The position numbers were made by a program, and so were the translations under genes. Positions 21,006-31,923 of a DNA stretch of 64,000 nucleotides are shown piece after piece. Below the pieces are notes generated by a model. The model saw only the letters and a list, made by a program, of their open reading frames with translations. It ran no database searches and was not told the DNA's origin. Within the stretch, counting starts at the first letter, position 1, and each line of letters begins with the position of its first letter. This stretch comes from Notolepis coatsorum (taxonomy: Eukaryota; Chordata; Actinopteri; Aulopiformes; Paralepididae), in assembly GCA_963971535.1 (NCBI GenBank), contig OZ020589.1, positions 84,400,955 through 84,464,954 of the forward strand. The letters run 5' to 3'.

Positions 21006-21758
21006 TGTACATTCACGTACTCCCGGGACATCGCGTAATCATGTACTACTAGGAAATCGCGTGATCATCTTCCCGCTATCTGTATTGATCAATTGGTTAA
21101 TTTAATCCAAAATACATCGTTTTCAGGAATGGAAGAGATTGTGGGCTTAGTTTGAGGTTGAAACAATGAATATTATGACGCTACTCTGGTAATTTCTAAT
21201 TATGATTCCATCAGCTTCTCGGTCCTAACTTCCCGCCTCTTTGCAAAGGAATCACAGGACGTTTTTAACAGAGTAGCGTTTTCAAGGATATCACATCATA
21301 ATAAGCTCACGTATCTTCTTTTGTTGCCTATATTTTTTAGTCTGAATTAGACTTGGGTTAGCAATCCGACAACCTTACTGTGTGCCTTAGCTTTTGGTCG
21401 GCCCCGACTCGACCAGGAATAGCACTTCAACCTTTGTGCCTAAACTTTTGGGAATAGCACATATAACCCATCCTTTCAGAACCGCCTGATAAGGACCCAG
21501 GTGCACGCGCGCCCTGGTAACGATTCTCAATACAGATCAGATATATTAATGCACATTATTCTTACTCAGCCATGATCTCAATATTTGACAACATTCTGTA
21601 ATGTTCACCTGGCACAGAGAAAAGCGGGAAGGTTTTAATTCCTTTCCATACATTTTTGGTCGACCAGTCTATTATACTCACTTTTCTCTGTATAGCTGAA
21701 ATGATACAGCACGCCGGGAGGACGCAAAAAGGTCCGTCACAAGTTCGTAGACGCCAAT

Positions 21759-22116
21759 TGTGGGATATTCTGAAGAAGAATGTTTCTCAGTCAACCGAGG
21801 CTTGGATAATAACAAGGGTTTATTAACCAAACAGATAGAATTACATAGAGAGAATGGCTGAGGGCTTCCCCCCAGGTGATCAGCTGAATTTACCCAGGTA
21901 AGAAGACCTGGATAGATCTCGGGAGGAGATCTATATAGTTAACAGGGGGGGGGTGTGGTCCCATTTGATAGGTCAGATGGGGGGGGGGGGGGGTACAGGT
22001 AATGGGGACACAGGGGAGGGGAGTGTCTTATTCCACAGAGAGGGGGGGGGGGCACAGGTAAGGGGATATAGGGGAGGGGACTATATTTACACGAGAACAT
22101 TAGATATTATACCACA
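21759..22116 (-). repeat. 5' LTR (minus-strand element), 358 bp
   Basis: Partner of 16289-16641; begins and ends with the same TGTGG/CCACA inverted termini. It has three G runs of 8-14 on the plus strand whose lengths differ from the other LTR. The right flank is ATAT. Confidence 0.92.
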
Positions 22117-23578
22117 ATATACATTTGACGTAGAAACTGTACATTGGAGGAGGTTGGGTAGGTGGGGTGGGGTTGGGTGGGTGGGGGGGGGGGACTGTAC
22201 ATTGGAGGTGGTTGGGTGGGTGGGGTGGGGTGGGGGGACACTGTACAACTGTACAAGCAAAACTGTACATTGGAATATTGACAAAACCATACTTCGTCAT
22301 TTACTGTACATTGGAGGGGGTTGGGTTAGGACATTTACAGGGGCCAGTTTCGAATTGCAGTCTCCCATAGGTGTTCTTTGAGAGTGGTTTTGAAAGTGGG
22401 TAGTGATTCACATTCCTTTACAGCTTTTGGGTAGTTCCACATTGTTGTGGCATAATTGCGAAACGTGTTTAGTCCCTTGTTTGAGCCGAATCTGGGTTTA
22501 ACATGATTTGTGGAGCTCCCTCTGGTGTTGTGATCGTGGTATTCACTGACCTTTGGGAAGTATTTTGACATGTACATGGGTACCTTGGTCGTGTAGTGTA
22601 TCTTGTAGACCAGGCCCATTGCAAGTTGCTGTACTCTGTCATCTACTCTAAGCCATCCTAGGTTGTCAAAGTGTGCAGGGGTGAGGTGGGTTCTAGGAGT
22701 AAGGTCAAGCACTAGTCTGACCAGTTTGTTTTGAGATGTTTGTAATTTTGTTTTTTGTTTTAGTTTTAGGTGCTTTGGTACCATGAGGTGCAAGCATAGT
22801 CGTAGTACCCTTGAATGAGTGCTCCTGCCAGAGTCTTCAGGGTATTCTTGTTTACCAGAGAGGAGATCCGGTACAAGAATCGAGTCCGTTGGTTGACTTT
22901 TTTTATTACATTGGATGCCATTTTGTCACAGGAAAGATTTGCCTCTAGGATGGAGCCCAGGTAGGTAATTTCATCTTTCCTTGTGACAATATTGTCACCC
23001 ACTGTAACTAAGAAGCCGTCGGTCTTGCTGAGTTTGTTATTTGAACCGAAGTGAATGGACTCTGTTTTGCCCATGTGTAATGATAGTTTGTTATCAGCGA
23101 GCCATTTGCAGATTTTGTCTAGTTCCGAGCTGAGGGTTTTTTCAACCTGTAACTTTTCCCCGTCAGAGACCAGCAGGGCTGAGTCGTCCGCAAACAGGAA
23201 CAAGTTGCAGTCACAAGCTGACGACATGTAATTTGCATAAATTAGGAACAGTAGCGGTCCTAGTATGCTTCCTTGTGGAACACCACAGCTCACTGTGAGG
23301 GGGGGGATAGGGTACCGTTTACTTCCACCATCTGTTCTCTCCCCTCCAGGTAGGATTGCATCCAGCTCACTGATAGACTATCAAAACCAATTGCTTTTAG
23401 CTTGTCAATCAGAATGGTGTGATTGACAGTGTCGAAGGTCTTTTGTAGGTCCAGCATGACCATGCCGCAGTATTTGCCCGCGTCCACCTCTTGTTTGATG
23501 TGGTCGTTTAAATAGAGAAGGCATGTGTCAGTGGAGTGGGATGTAGATTCGTAGATTAGATTTTCTTCCGCAAGATAC
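22117..23578 (-). pseudogene. LINE reverse transcriptase, C-terminal part (part 2 of 3)
   Basis: Minus-strand frames 23290-23604, 22766-23293 and 22335-22793 together give the second half of a non-LTR reverse transcriptase. Motifs seen are MLDLQKTFDTVNH (a catalytic-aspartate motif), CGVPQGSILGPLLFLIY, FADDSALLVS (the active site, with FADD) and a C-terminal region with LGWLRVDDRV and NTRGSSTN. These place it in the jockey superfamily (CR1/L2/Daphne-like; exact clade uncertain). Frameshifts lie near 23293, in a G8 run, and near 22790. The 3' UTR (22117-22335) holds the G-rich repeat. Continuity is broken at 23578 by the 12.5-kb LTR element. Confidence 0.85.
22136..22320 (+). repeat. G-rich minisatellite in LINE 3' UTR
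   Basis: The word CTGTACATTGGAGG is followed by GGTTGGGTGGGTGGGG-type tracts three times, with a last weaker unit at about 22300. It offers many runs of three or more G, hence quadruplex potential on the plus strand (C-rich in LINE sense). Confidence 0.8.
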
Positions 23579-25298
23579 TGTCGTGAATTGTCAAAATGAA
23601 ACATGTCTAAATCCCAAGGAAATGTACAATTCTACAGGACGATACTGTGGTAAGATGTAAGGAATGTGGGCCTAAAGAGAGGTTGCATCATCCTCCCTCT
23701 TCACATAGATTCTACAGGATACCACAAGGTAATAAAGATAGCAGTAACAGTTAAACAGGCCACTGTTGAATCTACCCTTCCCCCAATGGATCATTAGGCC
23801 TGGAGGCAAGCTAAAGTTAGTATTTCAACTGTTCTTTATTTACTTATGCCAGGACCCAAAAGGTCATGCAGGAAACCAACTGTTAAAATAAGTGATTAGA
23901 TCACAAGTCTATCTTGAGGGCCCGACTTAAAGGAGCAGCTGGTCGTCTGCTGGTCACCGGGAACCCCTTTGTTGAGACTTCAATAAAGGAGAAAACGAAT
24001 TGCCTAAAGTTTAGAGAACAGTTAACTAGAAAATAATACATAATTAATTATAAGACATAGACTAGACCGGTTTAAAATATGGTATAGATCCGTTAGAGAC
24101 TAAACAAGATAAATAATAGCCATGGGTAAATTATTTAAAGAAAGTTAAAATAACCATTGATACCTCCTAAACAGCTGGTTTCACAGACAAGGCGTCAGCC
24201 GATGAGAGAAAGGGTCTGCAGTAAAACCGCTTACTTTTGATAAAAGGACATACTAGGAGACTAAAATACAGGCAAATATAGAAAATAAATACACTAAAAA
24301 GGTATAATAAGATATAGAATATTATCAGGAATATTCTGCCCATAGAAAATCAATCTTAAGACTAATCAACTCAGTATAAAACTATAACGATACGGATTGA
24401 TCCTTTAAAAGTTGAGTTACGCTATAATATATTATGCACCAAAGATTAAAAGCCAAAGATTACTTTAGAATATAGAAATACAACAAAAGCATGGTTAACA
24501 AGCAACAATAAATTTAATTAGATAGTCAAAAGGACAAGAACTCAAGGAAAGACTTTTAGCAACTGTCTAGTCAAAATAAAGAATAATCTCATTATTGTAA
24601 AGACAATCAAAGCATGATAAAGTACTTTTAGCAGTTAGATTAGAAAACGACTCATGCTCTAGGTCGGTGTAGGAGAGAGGGCCCCTAAAACTGGAAGCTT
24701 TCCATATAAGGAGACGAAATGAGAAAAATAGTCAGTATGTAAATAAGTACCATGTCCCTTTAAGATCCAAAATGGCCGATATCCAGCTTAGCCAATAGAA
24801 AGAAGCAATCGTCACTAAGACGACGCGGAAAAGGGTGCGGAGAGTTGTCTTTAACTACAGGGCTGACGGAGAAGGAAGCAGAAAAGGAAACGAGCGCATC
24901 CGCACAGCGCCAGAGGATCGCTGAAGACCAGAGTTGCCGGGGCAACCAGCATAACAAAGGACCAGCCTCGTGTTGCCGGGGCGACCTCAAACAACAAACG
25001 GGAGAAACGCTACCACCAGACGGTTCGAGAACAGAGACGAATAGAACGAGACATGAACCAACAGCCAAACCGAAGACGATGATTTTAGATATAGAAGTAA
25101 CTTCTTCTGCTGTGAAACCTTGATGATTAAGCTTTGTTTACCATTAAAACACAGAGAGAGTTCTGTTTAAACTTGAAGAAGCGCCCGTCTCGTCTCAGAC
25201 TTATTTCAAACTAAACCAATTGAAATGCAACAACACGGAGAGAAGGGAAATTCCACTATACGATCAGAGATACGTTATACATCATGATAAATACTTCA
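23579..25298 (+). repeat. 5' LTR of the gag-only LTR element, 1720 bp
   Basis: Begins TGTCGTGAATTGTCAAAATG and ends CATGATAAATACTTCA; repeated at 34376-36099 with only scattered differences (one is a gain of about 15 bases near 35602). It contains a CCAATAG at about 24790 and AATAAA words, including CTTCAATAAAGG near 23980. The length is unusually great for a fish retrotransposon LTR. Confidence 0.92.
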
Positions 25299-25448
25299 AT
25301 TGTCGCCGTGACCCGTGCTGAATTCGAACAAAGCCGATTGAAGATGACGAGAGCACTACTTCTCAAAGGACAGAGAGGTTCTCTCTCTGTCTTCGACGCC
25401 TCTACGACTGTTTTCTTCACCTCATCAGCCAGGACAACGGATTTGTAG
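25299..25448 (+). promoter_or_regulatory. primer-binding site and leader exon with splice donor
   Basis: Directly after the LTR comes ATTGTCGCCGTGACCCG, and GAATTCGAAC follows 4 bases later. Both words occur in the same order in the tRNA-His complement, so tRNA-His is the best guess for the primer, with mismatches. A consensus donor TAG|GTGAGT lies at 25448/25449 and would end a 5' leader exon. Confidence 0.6.
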
Positions 25449-27149
25449 GTGAGTGAGAAGAGGTGGCGTCTATATTGGTGTAGGACGAGCAGTCTCCGAA
25501 TGGGGTTTGCTATGAGTATTACCGTGCTAACCGGAGATGTGTCGGCAGACACCAGAAACCAATATTCACAACCTTGGTTCTGGTCTCGACCGCACAATGT
25601 CTAAGGAGCACAGATTTGGGTTAGGGAATTAAGGTGCGTTCGGTTAGAAAACCTAGGATTAGTGAAATGGGTAGACATGAATCTGCATCGCTAGCAGTCC
25701 TGTATGGAACAGGGCTGGTAGCGTTGTGGGTAGGGTAAAACCAATCAGAACTGCTGCCGATCAAGGTAGAGGAGAGAGATTGGTACATGACTGATTAAGA
25801 TGGTATTTTTTAAGTGTGAGGGGGCTAGTATGGAAACTCGGCCCACTCAAAGGGAGCGTGCCCGCGCTCTGAGTTTGCACCGTTGGGTGGGAAGAGGGCT
25901 ATATAGTATGATGAATTGCAAACCCTCTATTAAACAGTATGATGCTAGTCAGTAAGGATGGTAAAATAAGGCTATACTAGGTGGGATCGTGCGCCCGCCA
26001 GGTTTAAGGGAACGCGTGCAAGTCCATCAAAAGGAGAAATTGCTTTAAATCGATGTGCGTGACATTTGATTTTTGTGAGATGTTGCAAATACTTCAAAAT
26101 TGTACGACACATCGACACATTTCAGCTCTGATTCGCGATTTTGTTCAAATCAGAGAAAGGAGGACTGTAGATGAAGAATAACGTGGGATATCGAGGTGTG
26201 TAGAAACATTGGGAGCACAATGTGAATACAGATTCAGATTCAAGCCAGAGGGCGCCTGGGTTAACTGTCTTCGTGCGAGCTCTGCAGGAATGGAGCGAGA
26301 TTTCTGAAAGGGTGGGGCGATGTTTCAAACGCCTGGTTAGTGTAGGGATAATAAGAAGTACTTATTTAGCTGATCAGCCAACTGCGCTTTATAGTTAGGA
26401 CATTGGGATGCAATAATGGAAAGGTTGTTGCTAAATAGGATCAAGTGAGGAGAATAAACAAGCACTAAGGAAGACTGTTGCCGAATGAATGGAATGTTTA
26501 TAACTAGGACAATGTGTTTTGCTAAATATGATTGATGAATGATTGTTAGTGGTTATGAGTGAGTGCCAAGGTGTGTAGGTTATTGTTGTGCCGTTATGAA
26601 ACTCTAGTGACCAAACGGCCGCGGCAAAACAATATAGGAAAGTGTCCGTTGTATAGAGTGTGTTCATTTTTACGAGGGCCGTTGGAACGCAGCAGGGTTA
26701 GCTTCTAGTTAGCCGCGAGGGCGAGCGGGTGTAAATGTGGACGTTGCGTCGTGATATCGAGTATATTGAAGGAATCAGGAGTGAGATGGGGCCACTAGGG
26801 TGTGAAGTGTATGTTGGGATTATTGATTTCTGTGGTATTAAGATCGTTGTTTAATGTAATAGAAATCGAATGAAGCGATGTTTTAGAAATGGAAGTCGTC
26901 ACTGTAAGCGTCCGGTCGAGGGGACTTTGGGGTGCGTTGGATTTAAAATACTGGATATTTCGACCAGGCGGAGACAACGGACGAGCGGGGTAATGTAAAA
27001 ATGATTATGTGTATGATCTGTAAACTAGCGCTTAATGGGATTAAAGTTCTGTTGCGGGGTAGAACTGTGTTGCGCTGATGTCGCGGTGTGTTGAGCCACT
27101 CGAAAAAACGGGACAATAGGCCGTTTAGGGGACGTTATTAGGGTGGCGA
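25449..27149 (+). other. non-coding internal sequence (putative intron start)
   Basis: No ORF with a recognisable domain. Base use is GT-rich and differs from the AT-rich LTR. It lies between the leader donor and the first acceptors at 29732 and 29944. Confidence 0.55.
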
Positions 27150-27320
27150 GGTTGATGCTAGGCTAAGCTAACTAGCTACGCTAGGCTAACGGACGATAAT
27201 ATGGATAGGCTAAGCTAATTGAGCTAATGATGCTAAGCTAGCGATGCTAAGCTAACGGTGCTAATAATGCTAAGCTAACGAAGCTAATGAGCTAAGCTAC
27301 CTGTGCTAACGATGTAGCAT
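27150..27320 (+). repeat. degenerate GCTAAGCTAAC repeat
   Basis: About 15 occurrences of GCTAA or GCTAAGCTAA, separated by 2-8 bases, with no strict period. Confidence 0.85.
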
Positions 27321-27799
27321 TGTGCAACTCTCGGTAATCTCGCGATGTGCTAGTGAAGCAACTTCCTATGTAAACAGGAAGCGCCGTGGCGACCATTTTA
27401 AATTTTGTAGTTTTTATCGTTTTTTCCCGTTTTGTGTAATGGCGGATGAAGAACGAATGTATATACATATTTGGTTATCAATCTATATCTATTGTTAGCC
27501 CAGTATGATGGCAGTAGTGAGGAAAACGGGACGGGTGAGTGTGTGTTTGTTGTGACTTTACTAAATGTTTTAAACCGATAGTAGGCAGTGTATAGGGTGA
27601 CTGTTATGTTTTGAAACGTGTAGACGGTATGTGGCGGTCTGCGCATGCGCGCCACAGTGCCGTCGGTACAAGGGAGGTGGATTATGGGAAATAGAGTTGA
27701 GCTTTTTGTTAGGACAGGGACCAGTAAAGTGTGATAGGGGGCGGTGTTGATCAAGACGAGTGGAGTGAACAGCGACGTTGTGTGTTGTGAAGGAAGGCT

Positions 27800-28025
27800 G
27801 CGTGCCCCCCCCCCTGTTATCCTTCTCTCCCTGCATGTCTCCCTCTTCTCCCTCCCTCCCTCCCTCCCTGCGTGTATTTCCTCCCCCTTTTTCCTCTCAT
27901 TCCCTCCCTCCTTCTCTCCTCCCCCCCCCCTGTTATCCCTCTCTCCCTGCGTGTCTCCCTCCCTCCATCCCTGCCTCCCTCCTTCCCTCCCTCTCTCCCT
28001 GCGTGTCTCCCTCCTTTCCTGTTTA
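27800..28025 (+). repeat. polypyrimidine (CCCT)n tract 1
   Basis: Almost pure C/T on the plus strand. The segment starting CCCTGTTATCC(T/C)TCTCTCC is present twice, near 27812 and 27928, so part is a direct duplication of about 117 bp. Confidence 0.85.
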
Positions 28026-28307
28026 CATCAAGACTTCCCTGTGGTATCTGCCTCTGTGGAGCTCCCAGGTTCTCAAAGGAGTTTATTCAAATTGGAGTAC
28101 CTCTACAGTAAGGCTTAGAGTATAGTGTTAGCTTTTGGGAACGCCATGCAGAAACCATTGGTCATATTAAAGTAGGGTTTAATTTAAGTTAAAGTTGTGC
28201 AGCAAATGCTGATGATAGTGGTTAAAGCCCTGTTTGTAAACTGGACCAGGTGAGACTGTAAGGTCTGCTAGTTAATTCAAATTTTTTGATATACAATTAT
28301 TATTCAT

Positions 28308-28590
28308 TTGGGAGGCCCCCCCTCCTCCCTCCGTCTCTCCCTCCCCCCCTCCTCCCTCCCCCCCCCTCCTCCCTCCGTCTCTCCATCCCTCTCTCTCTCC
28401 CTTCCTCTCTCTCTCCCTCTCTCTCCCCTCCTCCCTCTGTCTCTCCCTCTCGCTCTCCCCTCCTCCCTCTGTTTCTCCCTCTCTCTCTCCCTTCCTCCCC
28501 TTTTTTCCTCTCCCTCCCTCCCTCCCTCCCTCTCTCCCTCTTTCCCTCCCTCTCTCCCTGCCTGCCCCCCCTCCCCTCCTTCCCTGGTTC
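28308..28590 (+). repeat. polypyrimidine (CCCT/CT)n tract 2
   Basis: Simple C/T repeat with many CCCTCCCT and CTCTCT words. The long proline/serine/leucine-rich open frames through it are artefacts of composition. Confidence 0.9.
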
Positions 28591-29732
28591 AGTCGACGCT
28601 TGCCCTTCGAATGATTATGGGTACGCTGCTAACCATTTCCAGTTCAGGTGGTGGACTGCATAGTTGGGTTTAGGGTATTTTTTTTACATTCGGGAGCCCC
28701 CCATCTCCCTGACTGGCCTGGGGGTTATGTTCAGCTTTGGGTGTTGGATGTTTGTTTAAACTGCTTTGTTATTATGTATGTGAGAGTGGGTACCGGATGG
28801 GCACTGGCCTGTCTGGATACAAGTATGGTGGGACGGTATTTGTGATATTCCTTGTAAAGGGGGCCTGGGGTTTTTTCATTCAGGATCGATACTGAGGGGA
28901 AAATGCTTTGGGCTGAGAGGTGGCAGGCCTTTGAGAAGTCGAGGGTCTGTGGGGATATTACTGTAGTATGGTGCTGGCGTTTATGAGTTTATGACATGGA
29001 CGGCTGGGCACTATACAACGATCAAGGATTTAGTGGTATAAGCCGCTGAAAATTAATTTTGTCCTTGGTAGATGTTGGCAGAAGAAGTCAACACCAAATA
29101 TTTGGTGTTGAAGGGGGAGAAGTGTTTATGAATTATGAAAATGATGCTGTATGAAGTATGTGATGAAATGTTAAGATGTAAATGTTGAGTGTAATGAAGG
29201 GAGAAGTACATTTTTGATTTTCCATAGTAGGTTTTGAGGAGCAAACAAAAAGCAAGAAGAAAAGGTTAACGTTACATTTACACATAGTCATCTAGTTAAT
29301 GAGGTCATTCAAAGTATTTTATGAGATCAAATTGACAAATGCATCAAGGCAAAAAGAAATTTGAACAGATGAATGACCATATCCATCAGAAAGGTTTAGA
29401 CATTGATAGGCTGTGTGGAACTAATTCTTATTGTCTAAAGGAGGACCATCAGCATACCAGGAACGGACGGGAGAGGTTGAGGCAAATTTGTATTCCCCAG
29501 AGATTCATGTGAGAGGATACACGACAAGTGAATGGAACATCCAGTTTTCCGATTGGACAACGGACAAAACGAAGCTAAGGCCGTGTCGTTATGTTCAAAT
29601 AAATTGCACCAAATCTCTCTAAGTGTATTAGTATAGAGACGCCCGACATTTCCATGCGTAAAATATTGATGGAATGAAAAGGGAAATACCACTGATATTA
29701 AGTGTGTGTGTTTTTTCTTTCTTTTTCGACAG
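28591..29732 (+). other. non-coding internal sequence ending in a splice acceptor
   Basis: Nothing coding is recognised. A 24-bp perfect palindrome lies at 29088-29111 (TCAACACCAAAT and its complement). A strong splice acceptor (TTTTTTCTTTCTTTTTCGACAG) ends at 29732. Confidence 0.6.
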
Positions 29733-29965
29733 GCTCGGCGAGGACAGACGAGGCTCTGACGATTTCAATACCAACTGGGGAATAACGTCTATTGAAAGCC
29801 TGGGTATAAGTATGAATGATAAGAAACTTATCAATCCCTGTCTGCACCGGTAAAAATCTGAAAGTGTGAGTGATTTTTAACTCAAGTGGGTAAAAATAGT
29901 TTTAGACACAGAGAAACTTGTTTTTCCAAACGGTAATATTGCAGGAGTGGTTGAAAGTGGTGAGA

Positions 29966-31516
29966 ATGTCGAATACACAGCAGGTTCACCTTGGTGAAAC
30001 GTTGATAGGAGCAACTAAAGGTTTAGATGCAATAACAATAGCAAAGGTTGACAATCTGTCTATTTCAATAACTGGAAATGTCACAATAAAAGTGAAAAAG
30101 CAATGGCCAAAGATATTCAGGCCTTTACAAAACCTTGTATTTAAGTATATAAAAGGAGGTCGCTATAGACTGCATAACCAAAACAAAAAACAGAAAAAGA
30201 AAGCACAAAAGGTGATGAAAAAAAATAATGCCGGTAGTGGAAGAGGGCTGATAACCTTTGCAGACACTCCCGAAAAAAGATTGATACCTGAAATGTATCT
30301 GATTGATTTGGATGTGATGGAATTCCCTCATGTGACCAGTATGACAGAGGGACTTGAAATAATGACTTTGATTCCAACACAGGGGGTCATTGAGGAGGGA
30401 CAACCAGAGACAACTGTTTTACTCCAACCAGTGTCCGTCGAGGAAGAGCCGATCCACGCTGGAGTGTCCATTGCAGGTGACTGCAATTTGACCAAGGGAC
30501 AAAGAAAGCGACGGAGAAGAGCTGCATTGTTACAGCAGTTCCAGGGGGCCCACCCTGGCCTTACGGCTGGAACAGAGGCTGGACAGGGGTTGGGGACACC
30601 GATGGAGTGGCCAATACGTGGGACCGACAACAGGTATGGGAAAATACATGAACAGTTTTCTCCGCCCGCAAGTTCCCCTTGTCCAGACTTCCCCCAACAC
30701 CAGAGCCAGAATGAGAGGCGTGGCCCAGTGACAAGGAGCCAGCCAGCCAGGGCCAGGGTGGAGGAAGAGAGGATAACGTGCCTCTCTCCAGAAAGACAGA
30801 GAGCATTCACGGAAGCATCCGAAAGACATGAGACAGTCCGTAGAAAACTGGTGGAGAGGCAGCTGGCGGTTGACCAAGTCGCACACGAGAGGGAAATGCT
30901 GGAACGAGAACTGGCGGAACAGACTGAGATCATGTGTGATGTAATTTTGGAAGTTATGTTCTGTGCTGCAGAACTAGGACTCAGTGAACAAGAGATGTCA
31001 CTTGCTCCGTTACCTGAACGGGGAGCTGAGCAGCGAGGGCATGGTGATGAACACCGCAGGAGGGGTGAGTTTCCAGGCCCCTCCCAACAACAAGCCAGAG
31101 GGGCAGGGGCTGAAAAGAACAGGTATGTGCCTCTCTCCTCCATACAGCAGGACCTGCCGGGAGAGGACCGGAGAGGTGCGGGCCTGTCGGGAACTGTGGG
31201 AGACCAGCCGAAAGAATGCTGGTGTTGTGGTGGATTGGGACACCTGGCCAGATCATGTGGCAAAGGGTGGCGAGCCCAAAGAGAGTCCATCAGAGGAAAA
31301 GGCCATGGAGGTAATGGCAGAGAGCAAGGACAGAACCTGGAGCCGACAAACCTGCTAAGGGTGGTATCGGGGCCATCCGAACACAGGCAGGGGGCACCTG
31401 GGGCTTGTGGTTATGCCCCACCAAGAGAGGGTCATGGACAGACATGCTGGACCTGTGGGATGTTGGGGCATTATCAAAGGGAGTGTGTAAAGAGGTCGTG
31501 TCTGCAAAGGCCATAG
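29966..31516 (+). CDS. Gag-like protein with two CCHC zinc knuckles
   Basis: 516 residues from the first ATG at 29966 (the frame is open upstream to 29918, but no other ATG occurs). A splice acceptor TTGCAG ends at 29944, 21 bases before the ATG, and another at 29732; either could join the leader exon. Visible parts: a lysine-rich stretch at about 72-89 (KKQKKKAQKVMKK); a basic KGQRKRRRR motif near 155-165; a long charged probable coiled coil at about 276-325 rich in E/R; then CWCCGGLGHLARSC (from residue 418) and CWTCGMLGHYQREC (from 494), both perfect C-x2-C-x4-H-x4-C nucleic-acid-binding knuckles. Two knuckles at the C-terminus are typical of retroelement Gag; I do not recognise the N-terminal half. 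The frame is intact with no stops, although no protease, reverse transcriptase or integrase is found anywhere in the element. Confidence 0.75.
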   Translation: MSNTQQVHLGETLIGATKGLDAITIAKVDNLSISITGNVTIKVKKQWPKIFRPLQNLVFKYIKGGRYRLHNQNKKQKKKAQKVMKKNNAGSGRGLITFADTPEKRLIPEMYLIDLDVMEFPHVTSMTEGLEIMTLIPTQGVIEEGQPETTVLLQPVSVEEEPIHAGVSIAGDCNLTKGQRKRRRRAALLQQFQGAHPGLTAGTEAGQGLGTPMEWPIRGTDNRYGKIHEQFSPPASSPCPDFPQHQSQNERRGPVTRSQPARARVEEERITCLSPERQRAFTEASERHETVRRKLVERQLAVDQVAHEREMLERELAEQTEIMCDVILEVMFCAAELGLSEQEMSLAPLPERGAEQRGHGDEHRRRGEFPGPSQQQARGAGAEKNRYVPLSSIQQDLPGEDRRGAGLSGTVGDQPKECWCCGGLGHLARSCGKGWRAQRESIRGKGHGGNGREQGQNLEPTNLLRVVSGPSEHRQGAPGACGYAPPREGHGQTCWTCGMLGHYQRECVKRSCLQRP

Positions 31517-31915
31517 GCTGAAAAGAACGATGGAGGAAATGCACAGGAGACGCTATGACGCTCAGGAAAATAGAGATAGATGTTAAAAAAATGCGACTGA
31601 ATAGAATAAAAATAGAAAAGAAGATATATAGAAAAGTTAGATGGTTAGATTATGTGTGCAAGTTACTAAAACGGCTTGGAAGACTAACTATGGTAAGTTG
31701 GGGTTGTAAGGGGATGAGGTAACTGGCAAATGCATGGCTAATCATACTAAAAAAAACGGTGGTTTTAAACAGGAAAAATGGAATATTTTAATATTAGACA
31801 GAGTAATAAAAAAAAGGACTACTTCAGTAGTGATTAGTAGTGATTATACATACTTGATCCAAGGGTGGTTAAGGAGACTTTAAAAAAAATAAATAAAAAA
31901 AAGTCATGAGAGAAG
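31517..31915 (+). other. non-coding sequence after the gag-like gene
   Basis: A-rich sequence where a pol gene would be expected. No open frame and no reverse-transcriptase motif in any frame. Confidence 0.65.
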
Positions 31916-31923
31916 GTGTACAT

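Larger units (their letters stand above)
16642..21758 (-). mobile_element. internal region of a non-coding LTR element
   Basis: 5.1 kb between two matching LTRs. The element is on the minus strand: next to the 21759 LTR the minus strand reads ATTGGCGTCTACGAACTTGT, a candidate primer-binding site, and next to the 16641 end it has a purine-rich AAGAAAGAAAAGTGAG tract. No open frame encodes Gag, protease, reverse transcriptase or integrase on either strand; the longest minus frames are 68-85 residues without motifs. A GC-richer island at about 17700-18370 may be a decayed coding remnant. It holds a SINE fragment (18855-18950) and a LINE 3' fragment (19835-20110). It must have been mobilised by enzymes from another element. 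Confidence 0.8.

Noticed and set aside
22087-22300. Proline/threonine-rich minus-strand frames
   Set aside because: Complement of the G-rich minisatellite; no coding signal.
27744-28673. Proline/serine/leucine-rich open frames
   Set aside because: They are translations of simple C/T repeats without stop codons, not proteins.
30328-31290. 320-residue open frame on the minus strand opposite the gag-like gene
   Set aside because: It mirrors the GC-rich gag-like frame and shows no domain; the plus strand has clear zinc knuckles, so this is a shadow frame.
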